A DNA stretch of 33,034 nt from NCBI RefSeq assembly GCF_001442625.1, contig NZ_LMZQ01000039.1, forward strand, positions 1 to 33,034. Reading direction: 5' to 3'. The position numbers were made by a program, and so were the translations under genes. Source of the DNA: Pedobacter ginsenosidimutans (GTDB lineage: Bacteria; Bacteroidota; Bacteroidia; Sphingobacteriales; Sphingobacteriaceae). Below, piece after piece: positions 1-8,281 of this stretch. Each line of letters starts with the position of its first letter. Position 1 is the first letter of the stretch. Below the pieces are notes generated by a model that did no database searches, was not told the DNA's origin, and saw nothing but the letters and a program-made list of their open reading frames with translations.

Positions 1-312
1 ATCCACGAAGTAATGGTTCAGCATGATTTAATGGTGCTGAGTTCTTATACTGAAGGTTTCCCGAATGTGGTTTTAGAAGCGCTTACCGTAGGCCTACCAG
101 TGGTAACCTTTAGAGTGAGCGGAATCCCAGGATTAATTATCGATGGCTTTAACGGTTTTGTTTTAGAGCAGGATGATTTGGCAGGCTTTAGGCGGCGAAT
201 TATCCAGGCCTGCACTCAAGGCCAATGGAATCCTGCTGAGATTAGGCGAAATGTATATCAGAAATGTGCGCTTGATAAAATAAGCGCCCAATATGAAGAA
301 TTAATCAGTTAA
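1..312 (+). CDS. Glycosyltransferase family 4, C-terminal part (5' end outside window)
   Basis: The reading frame is open from base 1 and closes with TAA, so this is the last 103 codons of a longer gene. The visible part carries the C-terminal donor-binding motif of GT-B fold GT4 enzymes, SSYTEGFPNVVLEA, where the two Glu residues normally contact the nucleotide-sugar. It is followed by the usual (L)PVV and DGFNGFVL elements. GT4 enzymes transfer a sugar from an activated nucleotide donor with retention of configuration; the acceptor here is most likely a lipid-linked saccharide at the cytoplasmic membrane. AsnB starts 20 bases downstream on the same strand, so the two are probably co-transcribed as part of the polysaccharide locus. 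The sugar specificity cannot be read from this fragment. Confidence 0.9.
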   Translation: MHEVMVQHDLMVLSSYTEGFPNVVLEALTVGLPVVTFRVSGIPGLIIDGFNGFVLEQDDLAGFRRRIIQACTQGQWNPAEIRRNVYQKCALDKISAQYEELIS

Positions 313-332
313 CAATCTAAAATATTATCCCT

Positions 333-2174
333 ATGTGTGGAATATACGGCACAACCATACCTTACTCAAACGGAACCATCCGTGAGAAAATGGCAAGAAT
401 CAGTTTTCGGGGACCAGATTATACAGGCGTTCAACGTTACGATCAGGTTATTTTTGCACACAACAGATTGGCTATTATCGATCTGGATGCCCGCTCTAAT
501 CAACCCTTTTCGTATATGCATCTCCATATTGTTTTTAATGGAGAAATATACAATTACAAAGACATTAGAAAAGATCTGGAACGGAAAAACTACCAGTTTA
601 ATACCAGCTCTGATACCGAAGTAATATGTGCAGCTTATCTGGAGTATGGCGTCGATTGCTTAACCCGCTTTAACGGGATGTTTGCTTTTGTGATTTATGA
701 TACCCGTAAAAACGAACTGTTCGGTGCCAGAGATCGCTTTGGTAAAAAACCTTTTTACTATGCACACGATCATCTATCATTCGAATTTGCAAGTCAACCC
801 TCGCAAATCAATATAAACAGGGATCTAAGTGTTAACGAAGAAGCCATTAGCCAATATTTAATTTGGGGTTATGTGCCAGAGCCTCAGTCTGTTTATACAG
901 AGGTAAAACAATTGCCAGCAGCTAACTATTTTAAATATGACCTTAAATCTCATAAGCTTAAAATTACGGAATACTGGACCTTAGATTATGGTTGGAAGAA
1001 CAAGTTTGATGGTAGTTACGAAGAAGCTAAAGAAGCTTTAGCACTTATTTTGGCCGATGCGGTTAAAATCAGGATGAATGCTGATGTACCTTTGGGCGTG
1101 TTTTTATCGGGCGGTATAGATTCATCGCTAATTGCAGCTTTGGCTACAAAGGAAATCGACCACGTTAAAACATTCTCTATAAAATTTAATGAAAAAGGTT
1201 TCGATGAAAGTGCCTATGCCAATCAGGTTGCTAAACACTTAGGTACCGATCATTATACCATTGAGTGTAATTACAATGATGGTATTGAGCTAATTGAAAA
1301 CTTTAACCGTTTTTATGACGAGCCTTTTGCCGATTCGAGTGCTATACCTACCATGTTGCTCAGTAAAAATACCAGGAAACATGTAACTGTTGCGTTGAGT
1401 GGCGATGCTGGCGACGAAGCTTTTTTAGGCTATCACCGTTATAAATGGATTAAACAGGTAAACAGCCTATTTTATGCGCCACATGGCATTAGAAAAGCAT
1501 TGGCAAGCTTAATTAACCAATCGCCAAGTTACCGCCATAAATTAATTGCCATGGGCATTTCTATGGAAGACGTAGAGAAATTATACGTAAAAATGTTTGG
1601 TAATATGGAAAATTCGTGGGTAAAACAACCCGATCTGGCCAAGTATAACCCATTGATGCATATTTTAACCAATCCAGCTAAACCTTTGTTAGAACGTATT
1701 TCTGATTTTGATATCAAAACCTATCTAAATGGCGATATCAATACGAAAGTAGATCGAGCTTCAATGGCCTTTTCGCTGGAATCGCGTTCTCCATTAATGG
1801 ATTATCGGGTGATGGAATTTTCGAGAAGCCTGCCCACAGCATTTAAATACACGAGTGGAAACCAAAAACGGATATTAAAAGATTTATTGTTCGATCGTGT
1901 TCCTGCGCATATGTTCGATAGGCCAAAAGCTGGCTTTACAATGCCTTTTCAACACTGGTTCAGAAATGAATTAAAAGATTATGTGATGGATAATTTATCG
2001 GCTGATAATTTGAAAAACATTCCAGGCATCCACGTAAAAAGAACACAAGAAATTATCAATGAGCATATGACCGGAAAATGGAACAGGTATCCACAGATCT
2101 GGAAATTGCTGGTGCTTTCTCAATGGCTAATTAAAAATAAATCAATCACAGATAAAGTCTCATTGGTAGCATAA
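333..2174 (+). CDS. asnB: Asparagine synthase (glutamine-hydrolysing) family amidotransferase
   Basis: The 613-residue protein has the full two-domain layout of class II glutamine amidotransferases. The N-terminal glutaminase starts with MCGIYG, so Cys2 is the nucleophile after Met removal. The C-terminal synthetase domain carries the ATP pyrophosphatase loop SGGIDSS at about residues 259-265. Length matches the roughly 600-residue family norm. AsnB makes asparagine from aspartate, glutamine and ATP, but paralogues inside surface-polysaccharide loci are thought to amidate uronic acids or other carboxyl groups. The setting here, between glycosyltransferases and near a uronate epimerase, favours the second role by inference. 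The next gene begins 4 bases after its stop, which indicates one operon. Confidence 0.92.
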   Translation: MCGIYGTTIPYSNGTIREKMARISFRGPDYTGVQRYDQVIFAHNRLAIIDLDARSNQPFSYMHLHIVFNGEIYNYKDIRKDLERKNYQFNTSSDTEVICAAYLEYGVDCLTRFNGMFAFVIYDTRKNELFGARDRFGKKPFYYAHDHLSFEFASQPSQININRDLSVNEEAISQYLIWGYVPEPQSVYTEVKQLPAANYFKYDLKSHKLKITEYWTLDYGWKNKFDGSYEEAKEALALILADAVKIRMNADVPLGVFLSGGIDSSLIAALATKEIDHVKTFSIKFNEKGFDESAYANQVAKHLGTDHYTIECNYNDGIELIENFNRFYDEPFADSSAIPTMLLSKNTRKHVTVALSGDAGDEAFLGYHRYKWIKQVNSLFYAPHGIRKALASLINQSPSYRHKLIAMGISMEDVEKLYVKMFGNMENSWVKQPDLAKYNPLMHILTNPAKPLLERISDFDIKTYLNGDINTKVDRASMAFSLESRSPLMDYRVMEFSRSLPTAFKYTSGNQKRILKDLLFDRVPAHMFDRPKAGFTMPFQHWFRNELKDYVMDNLSADNLKNIPGIHVKRTQEIINEHMTGKWNRYPQIWKLLVLSQWLIKNKSITDKVSLVA

Positions 2175-2178
2175 TAAG

Positions 2179-3072
2179 ATGAATGCAACAATTAACCTCT
2201 TTAATAAAATATTCGCAGCTGATAAATGGAACATTGGTTTTGTTTATCAAACGCCTGAAGAACTGATCAGCACAAAAAAGCTTGGTACGGCGGTAAATTG
2301 GTTGCAAGAAGATAATATCGATTATGCGGCTGATCCTTTTGTGGTGAGTATAAATGACGCACCAAGAATCTATTACGAAGAACTGGATTTTTGGAAAGGC
2401 AAGGGCGAGATTATGATGATTGACGGATTCGACTTCAAAAACAAGAAAAAAGTTGAAGGTATTAAGCCAGATGCAATCCATTTGTCTTATCCCTATCTTA
2501 TAGCAGAAAATGATTGTTTATACTGCGTCCCGGAAACATCAGAAGCGAAAGAAATAGCACTCTATCAGGTTGATCAGGAGGACCCAAGCCTGTTAATCAA
2601 AATAAAAGTACTGGTTAGTGGAAAAGCTTTTGTAGATAGCTCGATTATTTATCATGAAAATAGATATTGGCTTTTTACCAGCGTATCCGGAGATCACAAT
2701 CACCTGTACATTTACCATTCAAAAACTTTAAACGGTCAATACACGGGACATTATCAGAATCCAATTCCTGTAGAAAAAGAATTTTGCAGGGCTGCCGGGA
2801 GTTTATTTAAAGTTGGCAAATCGCTGTACCGCCCAACACAAAATCCAATTAACCGGTACGGAGGTTCAATTATGATTAACGAAATTGAAATACTCAGCGA
2901 AAAAGAATTTAAAAACGCCAGTAAATTCGAAATATTACCCGATAAACCTTACAGCAGAGGACTCCACAACATCAGTTTCGCCAATAACATTATTGTAATT
3001 GATGGCAAGCGGAAAGTGTTGAGCCTGATGATGCCATTAAAAAAAATTGTTCGAAATTTTAAAAAAAGATAA
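2179..3072 (+). CDS. GINT1-like N-terminal-domain protein, putative glycosyltransferase (glucosamine inositolphosphorylceramide transferase family)
   Basis: This 297-residue protein has the pattern I associate with the five-bladed propeller domain at the N-terminus of plant GINT1 and of several bacterial polysaccharide-locus proteins. Visible elements are a W-x-IG motif near residue 19, YAADPF around residue 50, YYEELDFWKGKGEI, HLSYPYLI near residue 100, CVPETSEAKEIALY, and a later D-S-S-I with YWLF. No signal peptide is visible. In bacteria such proteins sit in capsule and O-antigen loci, sometimes fused to formyl- or glycosyltransferase domains; here the domain stands alone. Activity is unproven. 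The start lies 4 bases after asnB, and its 3' end is 13 bases before the preferred start of the next glycosyltransferase. Confidence 0.65.
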   Translation: MNATINLFNKIFAADKWNIGFVYQTPEELISTKKLGTAVNWLQEDNIDYAADPFVVSINDAPRIYYEELDFWKGKGEIMMIDGFDFKNKKKVEGIKPDAIHLSYPYLIAENDCLYCVPETSEAKEIALYQVDQEDPSLLIKIKVLVSGKAFVDSSIIYHENRYWLFTSVSGDHNHLYIYHSKTLNGQYTGHYQNPIPVEKEFCRAAGSLFKVGKSLYRPTQNPINRYGGSIMINEIEILSEKEFKNASKFEILPDKPYSRGLHNISFANNIIVIDGKRKVLSLMMPLKKIVRNFKKR

Positions 3073-3085
3073 ATCACCATTCGAA

Positions 3086-4168
3086 ATGAACACAGCAGCA
3101 CAAAGAATGATTTTCATTTCGTTAACCGACGCCCCCAATGGTGCTGAAAATGTTCTGCTGATGATGGCGACCGCTGTTAATGGCGAAATGTACTTTTTAA
3201 AGAAACATGCTTTTACAGGACTTAAAATTTCCGAACGCATTCCCAAAAGATACCTGTCTAAAAAAACAATTTTTTTGGGTTTTGTAAAACTGATACCGCT
3301 ACTCCGAAAATATAAAAAGCATGATGTGGTAATGAGTACACATCCATATTTGAATGCTTTTTTGGGTTTTTTAAAACGGATAGGGTATCTCAGATCGAAA
3401 TTAATTGTACGCGAATGTACTTCTGTTTTTACCCGTTTTACCGGAATTAAAAAACGCATTTATCAGATCATTTATCGCATGGGTTATCCGGCTGTAGATT
3501 TAGTGGTTTGCCAAACCGCGTTAATGAAAATACAACTGATTGATCACAATAGATTTTTATCGAAAAAGAATATTTTGGTTCAACCCAATCCCATCGATTT
3601 TAATAAGATCATTGCTAAATCTGCTCAACCTTTAATTAATGGCGATGCCAAACTAGATTTTATCTGCTCTGCAGGAAGGTTGATCCCCGAAAAAGGATTT
3701 TCAATTCTGATCAAAGCTTTTAAACTGATTCAGCAGGAGCACCCTAAACTTAAATTGCTCGTACTGGGAGAGGGAAAAGAAAGAGCATCATTAATCAATA
3801 TTATTCAGGAGAATGATTTAAGTGATTCGGTTTTTTTAAAGGGACAGATAGATAATCCGGCTCCTTATTTTAAACAGGCCAAACTTTGTGTGGTATCTTC
3901 CATAAAAGAGGGTTTCCCGAATGTGCTGCTAGAAATGATGTCGGTAAATAGCGCAGTCGTATCTACACTTTGCGCCGGAGGCATCAGCGAAATTCCTGCT
4001 ATTGCCAAAGTTGAAGTAAATAATGTAGAAGCCCTTGCCGATGCAATGGGCAAAAAATTAAAACAAAACCAACCTCAAAATTCTGAAACTGCGATGCAGT
4101 ATTTGTACGGTCGACGGCCAGAAATATTTGCTCAATCTATTTTAAACGCTTTGCAGCAGCATAACTAA
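3086..4168 (+). CDS. Glycosyltransferase family 4
   Basis: A 360-residue GT-B enzyme. The N-terminal part has the acceptor-side motif NGAENVL near residue 20. The C-terminal half shows the GT4 hallmarks SAGRLIPEKGFSILIKAF, LVLGEGKE and SSIKEGFPNVLLEMM, with the two Glu residues of the donor site. I chose ATG 3086 because the open frame upstream begins only with a TTG that lies inside the previous gene, whereas 3086 follows that gene's stop by 13 bases and leads into a normal beta-strand (RMIFISL). It probably adds one sugar to the growing repeat unit at the cytoplasmic face. Sugar and linkage are not predictable. Confidence 0.88.
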   Translation: MNTAAQRMIFISLTDAPNGAENVLLMMATAVNGEMYFLKKHAFTGLKISERIPKRYLSKKTIFLGFVKLIPLLRKYKKHDVVMSTHPYLNAFLGFLKRIGYLRSKLIVRECTSVFTRFTGIKKRIYQIIYRMGYPAVDLVVCQTALMKIQLIDHNRFLSKKNILVQPNPIDFNKIIAKSAQPLINGDAKLDFICSAGRLIPEKGFSILIKAFKLIQQEHPKLKLLVLGEGKERASLINIIQENDLSDSVFLKGQIDNPAPYFKQAKLCVVSSIKEGFPNVLLEMMSVNSAVVSTLCAGGISEIPAIAKVEVNNVEALADAMGKKLKQNQPQNSETAMQYLYGRRPEIFAQSILNALQQHN

Positions 4169-4206
4169 ACTATAAAATATAAACAAACCATTACCGCATT
4201 TTCTGA

Positions 4207-4225
4207 TGGGATGCTTTGCATCCCA
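4207..4225. repeat. Perfect 8-bp hairpin in the polysaccharide operon spacer
   Basis: TGGGATGC and GCATCCCA pair perfectly around a TTT loop in the 117-base spacer between the glycosyltransferase and the epimerase. No T-run follows on the plus strand, so it is not a classical intrinsic terminator. It may stabilise an upstream mRNA end or mark a processing site. The rest of the spacer shows nothing recognisable. Confidence 0.5.
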
Positions 4226-4285
4226 AAAACAAATAATCAAGCCTTTTTTGAGGCCATTCTTAACTGTTTCTCAAACTTAAATTTT

Positions 4286-5377
4286 ATGAAAATTTTAATT
4301 ACCGGTACTGCCGGATTTATTGGTTTCCATTTGGCAAAACGCTTATTGGAAAGAGGGGATGTTGTTGTTGGTATTGATAACATCAACGATTATTATGATG
4401 TAAATCTAAAACACGCCCGCTTGGCCCAAACTGGTATTAACCATACCGATTTGATTTATGGTGTTCCTCAAGTAAGTGATAAATATGAAAATTATACTTT
4501 CATAAAATTAGATATCTGCGATAAAGAAAGCCTGGAAAACTGTTTCAAAACTTATCAGTTCGATGCGGTTTGTAATTTGGCTGCTCAGGCAGGTGTGCGA
4601 TACAGCTTAACCAATCCAGATGCTTACATAGAAGCAAACATTAAAGGTTTTTTAAATATCCTGGAGTGTAGCCGTCATTTTAAAGTTGGCCATTTATTGT
4701 ATGCCAGTTCTTCGAGTGTTTATGGATTAAATAAAAAAATGCCGTTTTCTGCTCATGATAATGTAGATCATCCGGTTTCACTATATGCAGCTTCTAAAAA
4801 AAGTAACGAATTAATGGCACATGCTTATAGCCATTTATTTAATTTACCAACTACGGGTTTACGTTTCTTTACAGTTTACGGTCCTTGGGGCCGCCCGGAT
4901 ATGGCCTTGTTTTTGTTTACAAAAGCAATTTTGGAAGGCAAACCTATCGAAGTGTTTAATAACGGGGAAATGAAAAGAGATTTTACCTACGTGGATGATA
5001 TTATTGAAGGTATTGTAAAAGTCTTTGATCAACCAGCACAGGCCAATCCCAACTGGAATAACCAAAACCCTGATCCAGCTACATCGGCAGCACCTTTCGC
5101 TGTGTTTAATATCGGAAGAGGAGCACCAGTTAACTTGTTAGATTTCGTAGAAGAAATTGAAAAAGAAACCGGAATAACCGCACAAAAAATATTTATGCCC
5201 ATGCAAGATGGCGATGTGGCAGAAACATCAGCAGATATTGATGATTTAAAAAACTTATTAAATTATGAACCCACTGTTTCTGTACAAAAAGGTGTAAAGA
5301 ATTTTGTAAACTGGTTTACAATGTTTTATCACCCAAATTTACAGTTGACATCTAAAACAGCTGTTATCTCAATTTAG
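4286..5377 (+). CDS. NAD-dependent epimerase, UDP-glucuronate 4-epimerase type
   Basis: An extended SDR of 363 residues. It starts directly with the Rossmann strand MKILITGTAGFIG (glycine motif at residues 7-13), then the IDNINDYYDVNLK segment typical of UDP-GlcA/UDP-Gal 4-epimerases. The catalytic pair is Y167-x-x-x-K171, preceded by the SSSVYG strand. GLRFFTVYGPWGRPDMA and the RDFTYVDDI motif are also family hallmarks. ATG 4286 is preferred; a longer open frame begins at 4211 within the spacer hairpin but would add 25 residues ahead of the Rossmann strand. The predicted reaction interconverts UDP-glucuronate and UDP-galacturonate. A related 4-epimerase substrate cannot be excluded. It precedes a pectate-lyase-like gene. 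Confidence 0.88.
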   Translation: MKILITGTAGFIGFHLAKRLLERGDVVVGIDNINDYYDVNLKHARLAQTGINHTDLIYGVPQVSDKYENYTFIKLDICDKESLENCFKTYQFDAVCNLAAQAGVRYSLTNPDAYIEANIKGFLNILECSRHFKVGHLLYASSSSVYGLNKKMPFSAHDNVDHPVSLYAASKKSNELMAHAYSHLFNLPTTGLRFFTVYGPWGRPDMALFLFTKAILEGKPIEVFNNGEMKRDFTYVDDIIEGIVKVFDQPAQANPNWNNQNPDPATSAAPFAVFNIGRGAPVNLLDFVEEIEKETGITAQKIFMPMQDGDVAETSADIDDLKNLLNYEPTVSVQKGVKNFVNWFTMFYHPNLQLTSKTAVISI

Positions 5378-5589
5378 TTTGTCATGATTGTGTAAACTCG
5401 GTGTATAATAAATTTTATTAAACTGAATTATTAAACTGTCATTTTACTATCTGTAAGCAATTGGTTTACAGTATAAGTAATGTCGAATATTAGGCCTATT
5501 ATTTAATTATCAGCGTTTTAACTGCATTTTATTAAATGTACTCATTTATCGCATATAGCGTTAAGTTGTAAATTTAAAAAAAATAAAAA

Positions 5590-6996
5590 ATGCAGAGAAT
5601 GACAAAATTATTTAGACAAGTGAGTTTAATTGGTTTAATATTAACGACGATTATTTTCTTTAGTAATTGTAAAAAAAGTGTGAAAGCAGATGATGCACTA
5701 ACTGATAGTACAGCATTGTTTTCAGGAGATTCAACATCCGTATTAGCCGCAACCAGTGGAAGTACAGGAAAATTAAGCCTTTCAGGTGTAAAATCGGAAG
5801 GTGGTTACGCTTACAAAATCGGACAATCAATTTCAGGTGGCGATAGTGAAAGTGCAAAAGGACAATCAATTTTAAGATTATTTGAAAATGGTGTAGAAAT
5901 TGGCCCAGCCCATAGCTTACACGATGATATAAGGAACATAGGTAAAGGTAGGTTTAGCCATTGGGGTTCTACGGTGATATTTTCAGCCTCTGATAATACC
6001 GACCCGAGAACGAATGGCCGTACTTATACCTACGTAATGGGGGGTACCAGTACAGCTTTACCTCCGGCTGATACCCAAACACCAACACCACCGGCAAATG
6101 TTACAGTTAATACAGCATTGGTAGGTTATGCTTTGGTAAATGGTAAAACAACTGGTGGCCAGGGTGGCGTAGAAACAACAGTAACCACGCTGGCGCAATT
6201 AAAAGCCGCAGTTGGTGATAATGTTACCCGTACAATTTATATCAGCGGTACAATTAAAGGTGCTGGTACAGATCCGGTTTACGTAAAATCTAATAAATCT
6301 ATTATTGGTAGATCAGGAGCTGTTATTGAAGGTGTTAATCTATTTATTTATACCGTAAACAATATTGTAATCCAGAATATAACTTTTAAAAATTACGTAG
6401 AACAGGCTGCTGTACAAATTAAAGAAGCTGCTCACCATATCTGGGTAGATCATTGCGACTTTTCTACAGACCGTTCACATGGCTGGGAGTACTGGGGTAA
6501 AGACATTACCATTACCAGAGAATCTGATTATGTTACCGTTTCCTGGAGTAAGTTTCACGATACAAACTTATCGGTGCTGATTAGTGGTGGTATTGAAGGA
6601 CACGAAGCTGATAAAGGAAAACTGCATGTAACCATGCACCATAATATGTGGTATAATGTTACTGAAAGAGAACCATCAATGAATTATGGCAGTGTACACA
6701 TGTTTAACAACTATCACCTTAACAACTCAGGTTACTCAATCGGTACAAGAGCAGGTGGTATAGTAAGAACAGATAACGAGTATTTCTCAAATTGCGCTAA
6801 ACCATTAACTACAAAAGTGGCAAGTGATCCGGAAGGATATTTTAGCGGTATTACCACCAATATTTACGATAAATGTGGTGCAAACAATATAACGACGGCA
6901 GTTTCTACCTGGGTTCCAGAGTATGAGTACAAATCATTCCTTAACGATGCAGCGAGTGTGCCTGCAATTGTTACGGCAAATGCTGGTGCGAGGTAG
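5590..6996 (+). CDS. Pectate-lyase-like lipoprotein (polysaccharide lyase family 1)
   Basis: The 468-residue protein begins with a basic stretch, a hydrophobic segment and FFSNC27, a plausible if loose Bacteroidota lipobox, so it is likely exported and lipid-anchored. Residues about 57-155 form an unassigned small domain, followed by a Pro/Thr linker at 158-172. The right-handed beta-helix then covers about 176-460. PL1 motifs are WVDHCDFS (285-292), SDYVTVSWS (312-320) and HHNMWYNVTEREP, where R360 matches the catalytic base Arg of the R-x-P motif. PL1 enzymes cleave 1,4-linked galacturonan by beta-elimination with calcium. Its place inside a synthesis locus, next to a uronate epimerase, suggests it trims or releases the cell's own polymer. 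The 212-base upstream spacer holds no clear promoter. Confidence 0.88.
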   Translation: MQRMTKLFRQVSLIGLILTTIIFFSNCKKSVKADDALTDSTALFSGDSTSVLAATSGSTGKLSLSGVKSEGGYAYKIGQSISGGDSESAKGQSILRLFENGVEIGPAHSLHDDIRNIGKGRFSHWGSTVIFSASDNTDPRTNGRTYTYVMGGTSTALPPADTQTPTPPANVTVNTALVGYALVNGKTTGGQGGVETTVTTLAQLKAAVGDNVTRTIYISGTIKGAGTDPVYVKSNKSIIGRSGAVIEGVNLFIYTVNNIVIQNITFKNYVEQAAVQIKEAAHHIWVDHCDFSTDRSHGWEYWGKDITITRESDYVTVSWSKFHDTNLSVLISGGIEGHEADKGKLHVTMHHNMWYNVTEREPSMNYGSVHMFNNYHLNNSGYSIGTRAGGIVRTDNEYFSNCAKPLTTKVASDPEGYFSGITTNIYDKCGANNITTAVSTWVPEYEYKSFLNDAASVPAIVTANAGAR

Positions 6997-7021
6997 GTAA
7001 AGCAAAACCTTCATATTTTTT

Positions 7022-7055
7022 CTGCAATAAGCCACCTGGATAGGTGGCTTTGCAG
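7022..7055 (+). terminator. Hairpin terminator after the pectate-lyase-like gene
   Basis: AAGCCACCT and AGGTGGCTT form a perfect 9-bp stem around GGAT. Outer CTGCA/TGCAG arms extend it by 5 bp across an AT bulge. A short TTTAAATT follows. It lies 25 bases after the stop and 19 bases before the next ATG, so it probably attenuates transcription into the distal half of the locus. Confidence 0.65.
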
Positions 7056-7074
7056 TTTAAATTAAAATTTTGAC

Positions 7075-8229
7075 ATGATGAATATAACTAGTAAAAAGAT
7101 TTTTATCGTTTGCGACTCTTCCAGATCCCTGCTAGATTTTAGAGGGAAGCTCATCGAAAAAATGCAGCAACATAACCAGGTTTACGTGTTTACACCAAAA
7201 GTTGAACAAGAATCTGTTCGAAGTAAGCTGAAAGAACTGAATGTAATTACCTACGAAAGTAAATTAGATGGTAGTAATGTATCTATCTTGTCTGATTTAA
7301 GATTTATCTTTTCGCTGTATAAACTCATCAGACAAATAAAACCTGATATTTTTTTTCCTTACACCTTTAAACCTGTTATTTATGGCTCTTTTTTAGCTAA
7401 AATATGCAAAGTTAAACTAATTGCCCCCATGCTTACCGGTTTGGGTTATAACTTTACCGATAATTCTTCCAGTAATAAACTAATTGTTAAAATAACGAGG
7501 TTATTACTAAAGTTGAGCCTGAAGCCCAATCCTCATTTAAACATTATTTTTCAGAACAAGGATGATTCTCAACGTTTAATCGATCTGAAAATCCTGAATA
7601 AAAAACACCAGGTTTATGTGGTAAACGGATCGGGTGTAGACTTAAGTCATTATCACTATTCGAAACCAAGTACCTCACCCATAACCTTTTTAATGGTATC
7701 GCGGCTCATTAATGCAAAAGGCATTAAAGAATATTATGATGCCGCTAAATTAATTAAACAACGGTTTCCACAAGCCGTTTTTAAACTCATTGGGCCATAC
7801 GATCCGAATATTGATGCCATTGCCCCCGAGCTGTATCAAAAAATTTCCAGTGGAGATACCATTCAATACATAGGGCAGGTTGATGATGTGCGGCCAGACA
7901 TTGAGCGCTCTTCGGTAATGGTGCTTCCTTCTTATTACGGAGAAGGCGTTCCACGTTGCGTACTCGAAGGAATGGCCATAGGCAGGGCAGTAATTACCTG
8001 CGACTCTGTAGGATGTCGTGAAACCGTTAATAACGACCCTAAACAGGCGAACGGATTTCTTATTCCGGTTAAAGATGCCGGTGCACTAGCCAATAAAATG
8101 GAATATTTTATTAATAACAGTGATGATATTATTGCTTTCGGAAACAAAGGACATGAATTTGCAAAAACAAAATTTGATGTGAATATCGTAAATGCAGAGC
8201 TCTTTAAGATTATGCGTTTGCAGGCCTAA
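7075..8229 (+). CDS. Glycosyltransferase family 4 (CapM/PglA-like)
   Basis: A 384-residue GT-B protein. The N-terminal half reads KKIFIVCDSSRSLLDFRGKLI, the strand-loop arrangement of the CapM-like GT4 branch, with PYTFKPVIYGS and MLTGLGYNF further on. The donor domain has MVSRLINAKGIKEYYDAA and YYGEGVPRCVLEGMAIGRAVI, containing the E-x7-E pair. CapM/PglA relatives act on undecaprenyl-pyrophosphate-linked amino sugars, which would suit the PglF-like dehydratase further downstream, but that link is inference. Two adjacent ATG codons (7075 and 7078) are possible starts. It follows a hairpin terminator, so it may be expressed at a lower level or from a promoter I could not identify. Confidence 0.87.
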   Translation: MMNITSKKIFIVCDSSRSLLDFRGKLIEKMQQHNQVYVFTPKVEQESVRSKLKELNVITYESKLDGSNVSILSDLRFIFSLYKLIRQIKPDIFFPYTFKPVIYGSFLAKICKVKLIAPMLTGLGYNFTDNSSSNKLIVKITRLLLKLSLKPNPHLNIIFQNKDDSQRLIDLKILNKKHQVYVVNGSGVDLSHYHYSKPSTSPITFLMVSRLINAKGIKEYYDAAKLIKQRFPQAVFKLIGPYDPNIDAIAPELYQKISSGDTIQYIGQVDDVRPDIERSSVMVLPSYYGEGVPRCVLEGMAIGRAVITCDSVGCRETVNNDPKQANGFLIPVKDAGALANKMEYFINNSDDIIAFGNKGHEFAKTKFDVNIVNAELFKIMRLQA

Positions 8230-8281
8230 CCACCCTTAACACATCAATAACTAACCAAATAAATAAATTAAACCTAAAATT

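Noticed and set aside
4211..4285. Earlier start for the epimerase (25 extra residues)
   Set aside because: The extra part begins inside the spacer hairpin and precedes the canonical Rossmann start MKILITGTAGFIG.
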